A stretch of 43,497 bases of DNA from Sulfurimonas sp. RIFOXYD12_FULL_33_39 (lineage in GTDB: Bacteria; Campylobacterota; Campylobacteria; Campylobacterales; Sulfurimonadaceae), in contig MICF01000010.1 in NCBI GenBank assembly GCA_001829785.1, forward strand, positions 202,964 to 246,460, given 5' to 3'. The notes below the pieces were generated by a model. That model did not search any database. It was not told where the DNA came from and was given only the letters and a program-made list of their open reading frames with translations. Positions within the stretch are counted from its first letter, which is position 1. Each line of letters starts with the position of its first letter. Below, in pieces: positions 34,197 through 41,587 of this stretch. The translations under genes and the position numbers were made by a program.

Positions 34197-35497
34197 TTTG
34201 TATCTTTACCTCTTCCTTTTTTAATACACTCTTCTATAGCTTTTAGGTGTTTTACGACCTCTTCATCACTACTGCCATGCATTTTATCTATTTTTTTCAT
34301 TATATTTTCGGCTGTTATACATTTTCCAAGTTTATAGTATCCCCATGCAAGAGAGTCAAGATAATAAGCAGAGTTAGGCTCTATTTTCAGCGCCTCTTTA
34401 ACATACTCAATTCCTTCTTTGACATCAATATCATGATCTATTAAAAGATATCCTAAATAGTTCAAATACATGCCGTCTTTTCTTATTATTTGAGTAACTT
34501 CTTTCAACTTTGATATTACACTTTCTTGCATTGCCTTATCATTTTTATTTTTACTACTCTCATACTCAAAAATAGCACTTTGTCCAAGATATGAAGCGTC
34601 ACCGCTATCTTCGTAAAGCATTTTTGCAGTTTGTGATGCTTTTGTATAATTTTTATATTGAATATATAATTGCAGTAGCAAATCATTATCAATTTGACTC
34701 TCTTGCAAAAATTCTATCATTTCCGGATAATCTTTTTTATATCCGTATATCTGAATAATTTTTATAGCGATATCTTTACTGGAATTTATTTTATACAATC
34801 TTAGATAAGTTGATAAAAGTCCCTCTATATTATTATCATTGCTATAAAATCCTATTAATTTACTGCAAATAAACTCAGAACAGCCATTTATTCTTGAGTG
34901 AGTTTCTAGTTGTGCTATTGCATCTTTTTGTCTTTGAAGATTTACATATAAAATAATTGCTATTTTTTCCAATATTTTTTCATTGTAATCTTTAATATAA
35001 GCACTCTCTAAATACTTAATCGCCGTATCATATTTTTTAAGTTTTACATATATGTCACTAACTAGCAGATAATCCTCTACATTGCTTGAAATTTCAACCA
35101 GCTTTATTGCAAGCTCTTTCGCTTGAACAAGTCTGTCAAGTTTTATTAATGCTATGATTTTAATTCTAGTAAGCTCAAAATCTTCTATTTTATTATTAGC
35201 AATATCATCTACTCTTTTAACTGCTCTCTCATTTTCATTTGCAACTAAATCATTTCTTAAGGAACGATACAAATACTCTTTTTTATCAGTCTCTTTGTAG
35301 AGAATATTAAATAAATTAGACGAATTATTATAATCCATTTGCTCTTCTAAATAGAGTGCGTTAAGTATATATATATCCTCATTTTCAAAAAGTTTTTTAT
35401 TTGCTTTAACCTCTTCTATAGCAGGTTTAACTCCTAAGCAACCGCTAAAAATAGTAAAAGATACAATAACTAAAAAAAACTTTATTAAATTATGCAT
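34193..35497 (-). CDS. TPR-repeat lipoprotein
   Basis: A 434-residue lipoprotein: the signal sequence ends in FSGC (cysteine about residue 20). Then a helical solenoid of TPR-like pairs runs to the end, for example [60 protein letters not shown] and [19 protein letters not shown]. The final pair is closest to the TPR consensus. The ATG at 35497 has GGGAG six bases upstream; the preceding TTG is less likely. It is coupled to the YkgJ-type gene and trpC by short overlaps. The role is probably assembly of an envelope complex; no specific gene is recognised. Confidence 0.78.
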   Translation of the reverse strand: MHNLIKFFLVIVSFTIFSGCLGVKPAIEEVKANKKLFENEDIYILNALYLEEQMDYNNSSNLFNILYKETDKKEYLYRSLRNDLVANENERAVKRVDDIANNKIEDFELTRIKIIALIKLDRLVQAKELAIKLVEISSNVEDYLLVSDIYVKLKKYDTAIKYLESAYIKDYNEKILEKIAIILYVNLQRQKDAIAQLETHSRINGCSEFICSKLIGFYSNDNNIEGLLSTYLRLYKINSSKDIAIKIIQIYGYKKDYPEMIEFLQESQIDNDLLLQLYIQYKNYTKASQTAKMLYEDSGDASYLGQSAIFEYESSKNKNDKAMQESVISKLKEVTQIIRKDGMYLNYLGYLLIDHDIDVKEGIEYVKEALKIEPNSAYYLDSLAWGYYKLGKCITAENIMKKIDKMHGSSDEEVVKHLKAIEECIKKGRGKDTK

Positions 35498-35870
35498 CAA
35501 TCACTCCCGGACACTCCTGTTTTAACTCATCAACCCTGTTTTTAAAATAGTCCCAAAAAGGAAATGTTATGCACTGCATAGGTCTCGCTTCATAAATTGC
35601 ACATCCGTTTAATTCTCTGTTGTAAAAAGCACACTCGTAACTACTACCTATTTTTCTCTCTTTTATCGAATATTTATATCCGTTTTTAAAAAGATATTTT
35701 TGTATAAAATCTTGAGTATCCAAGCCTATAAAAGTAGATATATTTTCTATCTCATCAGTATTTACATGTATATATCCACTCTCTCCCGTACAGCATCTGG
35801 CACTACATGCCGAACATGCAGAAGCATCAAAATAGTAGTTATATCCATCTTTTTTAATTATATTTGACAT
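35490..35870 (-). CDS. YkgJ-type cysteine cluster protein
   Basis: A 126-residue cytoplasmic protein with the CxxCxxxCC cluster (CSACSARCC at about residues 18-26) and downstream CAFYNRELNGCAIYEARPMQC, the eight-cysteine pattern of the zinc or iron binding UPF0153/YkgJ family. The family's function is unknown. Its start overlaps the methyltransferase gene by 13 bases and its stop overlaps the TPR lipoprotein gene, so it is translated within a tight operon. Confidence 0.88.
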   Translation of the reverse strand: MSNIIKKDGYNYYFDASACSACSARCCTGESGYIHVNTDEIENISTFIGLDTQDFIQKYLFKNGYKYSIKERKIGSSYECAFYNRELNGCAIYEARPMQCITFPFWDYFKNRVDELKQECPGVIDA

Positions 35871-36553
35871 TTTATACTTTGTGTCCGTGCTTTCTCATAT
35901 ATATTTTTTGCTTTTTGTGAAAATTCATCCGATTCAAAACTTATAAACGGTTCCCAAATTTTCATAAGTGATTTTGAGCCGTTTCTTGCATGTATCATCA
36001 CGAGTGATGCACCTCTATCTATTTTTGGATGAATAAACTGAACATCAACAGCCTTCATATTTACTTTCTCAAGTTCTAAGCATATAAGCCCAAACTGAGA
36101 TGCATCATAACAAAATATGAAATGCGATTTAGGCTTTAAAACTCTTGATACCTTTTTAAAAAACTTATCCAACGGCAAGTTGACATTATAGCGCGCATTA
36201 TATAACATCTCATTTTGGCTTTTTGTCACACCGTCATGATAAAAAGGCGGATTTGAAATAATATAGTCATATTTCACATCTTCTTCAAACTCTAAAAAAT
36301 CTTTTTTATGTATTTTATAGCCAATATCGTTAACTCTTGCATTTATTGTTGCATACTCTACAAAAATATCCTGCTTTTCAACAGCTTCTAGTTCAACTTT
36401 TTTGTTGTCTCTTGCAACTAAAAGTCCTACTACACCACACCCTGCTCCAACATCTAAAACCCTTCCCTTCGGTTTAAATGAATTTATAAAATCATACAAA
36501 AAAACCGAATCGCTATTATAGCAATAGCCGGTGTCCGGCTGATAAAGAAGCAT
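35858..36553 (-). CDS. TrmN6/YfiC-like N6-adenine methyltransferase
   Basis: SAM-dependent methyltransferase of 231 residues. It begins YQPDTGYCYNSDSVFLYDF, has the SAM-binding loop VLDVGAGCGVVGLLVA and the adenine-N6 signature NPPFY (IISNPPFYHDGVTKSQN). YfiC methylates A37 of tRNA1-Val in Escherichia coli; the same tRNA substrate is likely here but HemK-related enzymes share NPPF/Y motifs. It heads the five-gene minus-strand operon ending with the SPOR/TPR gene and is divergent from kdsB. Confidence 0.85.
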   Translation of the reverse strand: MLLYQPDTGYCYNSDSVFLYDFINSFKPKGRVLDVGAGCGVVGLLVARDNKKVELEAVEKQDIFVEYATINARVNDIGYKIHKKDFLEFEEDVKYDYIISNPPFYHDGVTKSQNEMLYNARYNVNLPLDKFFKKVSRVLKPKSHFIFCYDASQFGLICLELEKVNMKAVDVQFIHPKIDRGASLVMIHARNGSKSLMKIWEPFISFESDEFSQKAKNIYEKARTQSIKCQI

Positions 36554-36571
36554 AAAAAAGACCTTTTAGAG

Positions 36572-36577
36572 TATAAT
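36572..36577 (+). promoter_or_regulatory. -10 box (TATAAT) of kdsB
   Basis: TATAAT about 40 bases before the kdsB ATG, in the 64-base gap shared with the divergent methyltransferase gene. Confidence 0.45.
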
Positions 36578-36617
36578 TACGGAATTATATCTCAAAGCTA
36601 TTAAATAAAGGTGTTAT

Positions 36618-37334
36618 ATGATTATTATTCCGGCGAGGCTTGCATCGACAAGATTTCCGCAAAAAGTACTGGCAGATATCGGCGGATTACCGATGGTTGT
36701 CAGAACCGCAAAAAGAGTTGCTCATTTAGGCAGAGTAGTAGTAGCAGCAGACGATGAGCTTATAATCTCTACATGTAAAGAGTACGGTATAGAAGCTATG
36801 ATGACTTCTACTACTCATAAAAGCGGGACAGACCGCATAAATGAATGTGCAAATATATTAAATATAGATGATAATGAGATAGTTATAAATGTACAAGCAG
36901 ATGAACCTTTTATAGAGGCAGAAGTTGTTGAAATGCTTATAAAAAGGCTAGAGTCTTTAAAAAAAAGCGGTGAAGAGTTTATAATGGCTAGCTGCTACAA
37001 CTCAATAAACAGCGAGTCTGCACAGGATGCAAACTTAGTAAAAGTGGTACTTGACGATGCAGATAACGCTATCTACTTTTCACGCTCACCGATACCGTAT
37101 AACAGAAGTGGGGAAGCTCAATACTTTGGACATATAGGAATCTACGGATTTAGCAAAAGAACTCTTCACGAGTTTTGCAATCTAAAAGATGCACCTATAG
37201 AAGATATAGAAAAATTAGAACAGTTGCGTGCTATTTATCATCAAAAAAAGATAAGTATGGTTAAAGTTGCTAGTACTGGATTTGGAATAGATACACAAGA
37301 AGATTTAAAAAGAGCTATTAAGATTTTTTTATAA
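36618..37334 (+). CDS. kdsB: 3-deoxy-manno-octulosonate cytidylyltransferase
   Basis: Activates Kdo to CMP-Kdo for the inner core of lipopolysaccharide. The 238 residues open with IIIPARLASTRFPQKVLADI (CTP-binding) and contain MVVRTAKRV, VVVAADDELI, TTHKSGTDRINE, NVQADEPFIE and ARSPIPYNR-like FSRSPIPYNR, then HIGIYGF and LEQLRAIYH near the end, all family signatures. ATG at 36618 with AAAGG seven to ten bases upstream. Converges with rpsO across a stem-loop. Confidence 0.96.
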   Translation: MIIIPARLASTRFPQKVLADIGGLPMVVRTAKRVAHLGRVVVAADDELIISTCKEYGIEAMMTSTTHKSGTDRINECANILNIDDNEIVINVQADEPFIEAEVVEMLIKRLESLKKSGEEFIMASCYNSINSESAQDANLVKVVLDDADNAIYFSRSPIPYNRSGEAQYFGHIGIYGFSKRTLHEFCNLKDAPIEDIEKLEQLRAIYHQKKISMVKVASTGFGIDTQEDLKRAIKIFL

Positions 37335-37350
37335 AATCAAAAAGAGTAAA

Positions 37351-37372
37351 GCAGTGCAAGTAAATGCACTGC
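37351..37372. terminator. Stem-loop terminator between kdsB and rpsO
   Basis: GCAGTGCA and TGCACTGC form a perfect eight-base stem with a six-base loop. On the minus strand it is followed by TTTACTCTTTTT, so it best serves rpsO. Confidence 0.7.
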
Positions 37373-37379
37373 AAATAAT

Positions 37380-37655
37380 TTATATATTATCTCTAATACC
37401 TAAATCAGATATAAGCTTAAGATAAGCATCTTTATCTTTTCTTTTAAAATATTTCATAAGACGACGACGTTGTCCAACTAATTTTAAAAGACCTAGTCTT
37501 GATGCATGATCTTTTTTGAACACTTTTAAATGTTCAGTTAAATCACTAATTCTCTGTGTTAAAAGAGCGATTTGAACTTCACTTGAACCAGTGTCATTCT
37601 CACCACGTCCGAATTTTGTAACAATTTCTTGTTTTTTAGCCGAATCTAAAGCCAT
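37380..37655 (-). CDS. rpsO: Ribosomal protein S15
   Basis: Small-subunit protein that binds 16S rRNA early in assembly. The 91 residues from ATG 37655 match S15 exactly in layout: [55 protein letters not shown], and [15 protein letters not shown] strong GGAGG sits six bases upstream. The reading frame extends further to 37748 but that part is not S15. The neighbourhood with Rrf2, flhA and DHH genes is that seen in Helicobacter and Campylobacter. Confidence 0.98.
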   Translation of the reverse strand: MALDSAKKQEIVTKFGRGENDTGSSEVQIALLTQRISDLTEHLKVFKKDHASRLGLLKLVGQRRRLMKYFKRKDKDAYLKLISDLGIRDNI

Positions 37656-37758
37656 AATAGCCTCCAAAAGGTATTTTAATCTAACAGTCACACAAATCAG
37701 TGTATAAAGTTGAAGTGAAATGATATCTAATTTACTCTTTAATTTCAACTTCTTTTGA

Positions 37759-37764
37759 TATAAT
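37759..37764 (+). promoter_or_regulatory. -10 box (TATAAT) of the Rrf2-flhA-DHH operon
   Basis: TATAAT 27 bases before the ATG at 37791, in AT-rich sequence. It is the only promoter candidate visible upstream of flhA. Confidence 0.5.
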
Positions 37765-37790
37765 TTACAAAAATAAAATAAAGTAATAAC

Positions 37791-38192
37791 ATGTTAATAA
37801 CTCGTGCTAGTGAGTATGCGATACTCTCCCTTATAGTTTTATCAAGAGCTTCTTCGCCCATGGACAGCGAAACGCTTTCAACTCAACTCTCAATTCCTAA
37901 AAGTTTTTTAGCAAAAATTTTGCAATCATTGGCAAAACAAGGTATTTTAAAATCTTTTAAAGGCGTAAACGGTGGTTTTGCACTTTTACTAGAACCAAAA
38001 GATATAAACATGTTACAAATAATGTCATCCGTCGAGGGAAAAGCACCTACTGTTTTTGATTGTGCTCCTTCAATTGATAGTTGCCCAATGGACAAAGCAT
38101 CTCTGTGTTCAATATGGCCTTTTTTAAATAAACTACAAGGCAAAATAGACTCCTTCTTAGCAGAGTTAACTTTAGCAGACGTATTAGAGTAA
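37791..38192 (+). CDS. Rrf2-family transcriptional regulator with three-cysteine cluster
   Basis: A 133-residue winged-helix regulator. N-terminal [16 protein letters not shown] and the recognition region [32 protein letters not shown] are Rrf2 hallmarks. Three cysteines in the C-terminal part are spaced C-x6-C-x7-C ([19 protein letters not shown]), the place where IscR, NsrR and RirA bind an Fe-S cluster. It may therefore sense iron, oxygen or nitric oxide. Four bases separate it from flhA, so regulator and flagellar export gene share an mRNA; the same pairing occurs in Campylobacter. Target genes are not known. Confidence 0.9.
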   Translation: MLITRASEYAILSLIVLSRASSPMDSETLSTQLSIPKSFLAKILQSLAKQGILKSFKGVNGGFALLLEPKDINMLQIMSSVEGKAPTVFDCAPSIDSCPMDKASLCSIWPFLNKLQGKIDSFLAELTLADVLE

Positions 38193-38196
38193 AAAC

Positions 38197-40377
38197 TTGG
38201 CAAAAAAACTAACATCTAGACAGCAAGTCGGTACAGCTTTAAACTTTTTGCTATCTCAAAAAGATTTAAGTGTAGTTGTCTTTGTAATGGCAATTTTAGC
38301 CATAATTATAGTTCCACTGCCATCCGCTTTACTTGATGTTTTGCTTACGATTTCTATGGCTTTGGCAGTACTAATTTTACTTATTTCGCTATATGTGCCT
38401 AAACCAACCGATTTAACGACTTTTCCTACTCTTATTCTTATACTTACGCTTTTTAGACTCTCATTAAACATTTCTACAACAAGAATGATTCTTAGTAGCG
38501 GACATGAAGGACCTGATGCAGTTAGTAGTATTATTAGTAGTTTTGGGGATTTTGTTGTAGGCGGAAACTATGTTATAGGTATTATTGTATTTTCTATTTT
38601 AGTTCTTATTAACTTTATGGTTATTACAAAAGGTTCAACAAGGGTTGCAGAAGTTGCTGCTCGTTTTACGCTTGACTCAATGCCTGGAAAACAGATGGCT
38701 GTTGATGCAGATCTTAATGCAGGATTAATAGATGATGCACAAGCAAAAAAAAGAAGAGCAGAAATCCTTCAGGACGCAAATTTCTACGGAGCTATGGATG
38801 GATCTAGTAAGTTTGTAAAGGGCGATGCCGTTGCCGGTATAATAATTACGCTTATCAATATTATAGGCGGATTTTTAATAGGTGTTTTTCAACATAAAAT
38901 GAGTATTAGCGACAGTGCTACTACATTTACGCTCTTAACTATCGGTGATGGGCTTGTAGGTCAAATTCCTGCTCTTATAATCTCTACTGCTACCGGTATT
39001 ATGATTACCCGCTCTTCAGGAGAAGGCGATAACTTTGCTGAAGGTGCAATTAACCAGATTATGGGTAATGCAAAAATTATGATGATTGTAGGCTTTATCA
39101 TGATTTTATTTGCTTTAGTTCCTGGTCTTCCAACCGCATCAATGGGATTTGTAGGAATTATGTTTGCACTTCTTGGTTGGTCTATTTATAAATATGAAAA
39201 AGGTGAATTAACTATACTAAATGTTGATGGTTTTTTATCTGCAAAAGATAAAGAACTTAAAACAAAGGAAAAGAGTACCGTAAGACCTGTAAAATCTAAC
39301 GAAGAGATTGCAAAAGAGGAAGAAAGTGCGCTTGAAGATATACTAAAAGTTGAGATGCTTGAACTTACGCTTGGTTATCAATTAATACGTCTTGCAGATA
39401 GCTCTCAAGGCGGTGATTTACTAGAGAGAATCCGCTCAATGAGAAGAAAAATAGCATCAGACTTTGGTTTTTTAATGCCTCAAGTTCGTATAAGAGACAA
39501 TTTGCATCTTCAACCGCAACAATACCAAATACTTCTAAAGGGTATCTCAATAGGTGAAGGCAAAATAATGCCCGATAAATTTTTAGCAATGGACAGCGGT
39601 ATGGCAACAGGTGAGATAAATGGTGAACCTACCAAAGAGCCTGCATTTGGACTTGATGCACTTTGGATATCTCCTGACTTAAAAGAAGAAGCAATTATAA
39701 ATGGTTACACGGTCGTTGATCCTGCTACGGTAATCTCTACACACATGAGTGAACTTGTAAAACAAAATGCGGAAGACCTTCTAACTCGTCAAGAAGTTCA
39801 AACATTAGTAAATAAAATTAAAAATGATTTCCCTATTATTATAGATGATGTACAAAAAGTTGCATCAATCGGGCTTATACAAAGAGTTCTTAAAGCTCTT
39901 TTACATGAAAAAATCCCACTTAAAGATATGTTGACAATCTTAGAAACTATCGCAGACATTGCTGAATATACTAAAAATGTTGATATTATCACAGAACAAG
40001 TTCGTGCCAAATTATCTCGTATTATTACGCAAATGTACTCGGGAGAAGACGGAATTATTAGACTACTTACATTTGATACATCGTCTGAACAGTTAATGCT
40101 GGAAAAATCTCAAGAACGTGACGGAACAAGAAATCTTCTTTTAAATGTAAATGAAATAAATACTCTTATTCAAGCAACAAGTGCTAAAGCGGCAGAACTA
40201 TTGCAAAAAGGAATATCTCCTGTTGTTATTATCGTAGATCCGGGACTTCGTCGCGCTGTTGCTGAAATTTTTGAGCGATTTTCTCTCGATGTTGTAACGC
40301 TATCACATGCAGAGATAGACTCTAGTGCTACTTTTGAAGTAATGGGTTCCATCTCAATAAAAGAACCAAAAAAATAA
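38197..40377 (+). CDS. flhA: FlhA, flagellar type III export gate protein
   Basis: Inner-membrane component of the flagellar export apparatus that forms the nonameric gate. In 726 residues: eight hydrophobic segments in the first 330, with the FHIPEP-family signatures [56 protein letters not shown] (conserved cytoplasmic loop) and [21 protein letters not shown] linker with [20 protein letters not shown] follows, then the large cytoplasmic domain. The start is TTG at 38197, four bases after the Rrf2 stop. A DHH phosphoesterase gene follows after eight bases. Confidence 0.97.
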   Translation: MAKKLTSRQQVGTALNFLLSQKDLSVVVFVMAILAIIIVPLPSALLDVLLTISMALAVLILLISLYVPKPTDLTTFPTLILILTLFRLSLNISTTRMILSSGHEGPDAVSSIISSFGDFVVGGNYVIGIIVFSILVLINFMVITKGSTRVAEVAARFTLDSMPGKQMAVDADLNAGLIDDAQAKKRRAEILQDANFYGAMDGSSKFVKGDAVAGIIITLINIIGGFLIGVFQHKMSISDSATTFTLLTIGDGLVGQIPALIISTATGIMITRSSGEGDNFAEGAINQIMGNAKIMMIVGFIMILFALVPGLPTASMGFVGIMFALLGWSIYKYEKGELTILNVDGFLSAKDKELKTKEKSTVRPVKSNEEIAKEEESALEDILKVEMLELTLGYQLIRLADSSQGGDLLERIRSMRRKIASDFGFLMPQVRIRDNLHLQPQQYQILLKGISIGEGKIMPDKFLAMDSGMATGEINGEPTKEPAFGLDALWISPDLKEEAIINGYTVVDPATVISTHMSELVKQNAEDLLTRQEVQTLVNKIKNDFPIIIDDVQKVASIGLIQRVLKALLHEKIPLKDMLTILETIADIAEYTKNVDIITEQVRAKLSRIITQMYSGEDGIIRLLTFDTSSEQLMLEKSQERDGTRNLLLNVNEINTLIQATSAKAAELLQKGISPVVIIVDPGLRRAVAEIFERFSLDVVTLSHAEIDSSATFEVMGSISIKEPKK

Positions 40378-40385
40378 GGAAAAAA

Positions 40386-41465
40386 ATGAACAATAAAATA
40401 GTTCACCATCTATCACATACTGACCTTGACGGTTACAGTTGTCAGTTAATAATGAAATATACGCCATATACACTCTTTAACTATAATGCAAATTATGGTG
40501 CCGAAGTAAAACAAAAATTAGAAATGATATTAGAAAACATTATAAAAGATGATATAAGCGCTACTATTTTAATAACTGACTTAAATCTTACTGCCGATGA
40601 GTCTAAATGGCTAAACAGTGAAGTTGAAAAATTAATTGAAAAGAAAAAAGAGATAACACTTACTCTTTTAGATCATCACGGTACAGGGGAAGAAAGTGCA
40701 AAAAAATACAATTGGTATATGCTAGATACAAACAGATGTGCTACTAAAATTACTTACGATTTTGCAAAAGAGCATTATGCACTAAATGAACCGCTTTGGA
40801 TGGAAAAATTTGTAAATATCGTAAATGCAGTCGATTTGTGGAAAATTGAAGAACATGATAATTTTGAGTATGGAAAAGTTTGTATGCGTCTTATTACAGA
40901 GACACGAGAATTAAATAAAATCATGTTTGCGGATGAAGATAATGAATATAAAATATCTCTTTTACTTAAATCTACAAAATACATTGACAATGAAAATGCG
41001 CCTATTATTTTAGATGAAAAAATTCACATGTTAAAAAAAGATTTTTTTAAAAAAGACAAAGATGATACTCTTGATAATTTGGCGACAGAATACATTGTCA
41101 AGTTATTAGGTAATGCTAAAGATGAAAAAACAATTTATTATAAAGGATATAGAGGTTTTTTAAGTTATGGGCTTGGAAATACGTCAATAATAGGAAATGG
41201 TTTTTTATTAGCATATCCGGAATATGATTTTATAGTAGATGTAAGCTATCGTGGAACAATGAGCTTAAGAGCAAATAATAATGTAAGTGTTTCACAAATA
41301 TCTAAAGAATGGGCAAACGGTGGAGGACACCCTAACGCTGCAGGCGGTCGCATTGCTGGATTTAAAGAACAATTTAGATACGATATGGTTAAAAAGCAAA
41401 TAGAAAAGATTATAAGTGAAAAAGAAGCTGTAGCAGGAGAGCTTGAGTATAAAAAAGAGTCTTAA
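40386..41465 (+). CDS. DHH/DHHA1-family phosphoesterase
   Basis: Predicted manganese-dependent phosphoesterase of the RecJ/NrnA/GdpP superfamily, 359 residues. Motifs: HLSHTDLDGYSCQL (DHH motif I), ITDLNLT (motif II), LLDHHGTG (motif III, DHH) and a C-terminal DHHA1 substrate-binding GGGHPNAAGGR. Relatives cleave nanoRNA, pAp or cyclic dinucleotides. Its exact substrate is unknown, but a role in c-di-NMP or oligoribonucleotide turnover would fit. Start ATG 40386 with AAGGA. It closes the Rrf2-flhA operon, as in Helicobacter pylori. Confidence 0.88.
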   Translation: MNNKIVHHLSHTDLDGYSCQLIMKYTPYTLFNYNANYGAEVKQKLEMILENIIKDDISATILITDLNLTADESKWLNSEVEKLIEKKKEITLTLLDHHGTGEESAKKYNWYMLDTNRCATKITYDFAKEHYALNEPLWMEKFVNIVNAVDLWKIEEHDNFEYGKVCMRLITETRELNKIMFADEDNEYKISLLLKSTKYIDNENAPIILDEKIHMLKKDFFKKDKDDTLDNLATEYIVKLLGNAKDEKTIYYKGYRGFLSYGLGNTSIIGNGFLLAYPEYDFIVDVSYRGTMSLRANNNVSVSQISKEWANGGGHPNAAGGRIAGFKEQFRYDMVKKQIEKIISEKEAVAGELEYKKES

Positions 41466-41502
41466 GATTACAATTCATAATATATGTTGCTAATAGAATA
41501 AT

Positions 41503-41553
41503 ATTAAAAAAAGGTAAAACACACACAAAGTACATGTTTTACCTTATATTATT
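41503..41553. terminator. Bidirectional terminator between DHH gene and adhesin gene
   Basis: Perfect eleven-base arms AAGGTAAAACA (41511-41521) and TGTTTTACCTT (41535-41545) around a 13-base loop. Outside them AATAATAT and ATATTATT pair as well. The genes on both sides point towards it. Confidence 0.75.
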
Positions 41554-41587
41554 CACTATTATCTCCCAAAAGGAAGATAATTACTTA

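Noticed and set aside
37656..37748. N-terminal extension of rpsO
   Set aside because: S15 proteins begin at the MALDSAKK segment, which has GGAGG just upstream; the extension is the leader region.
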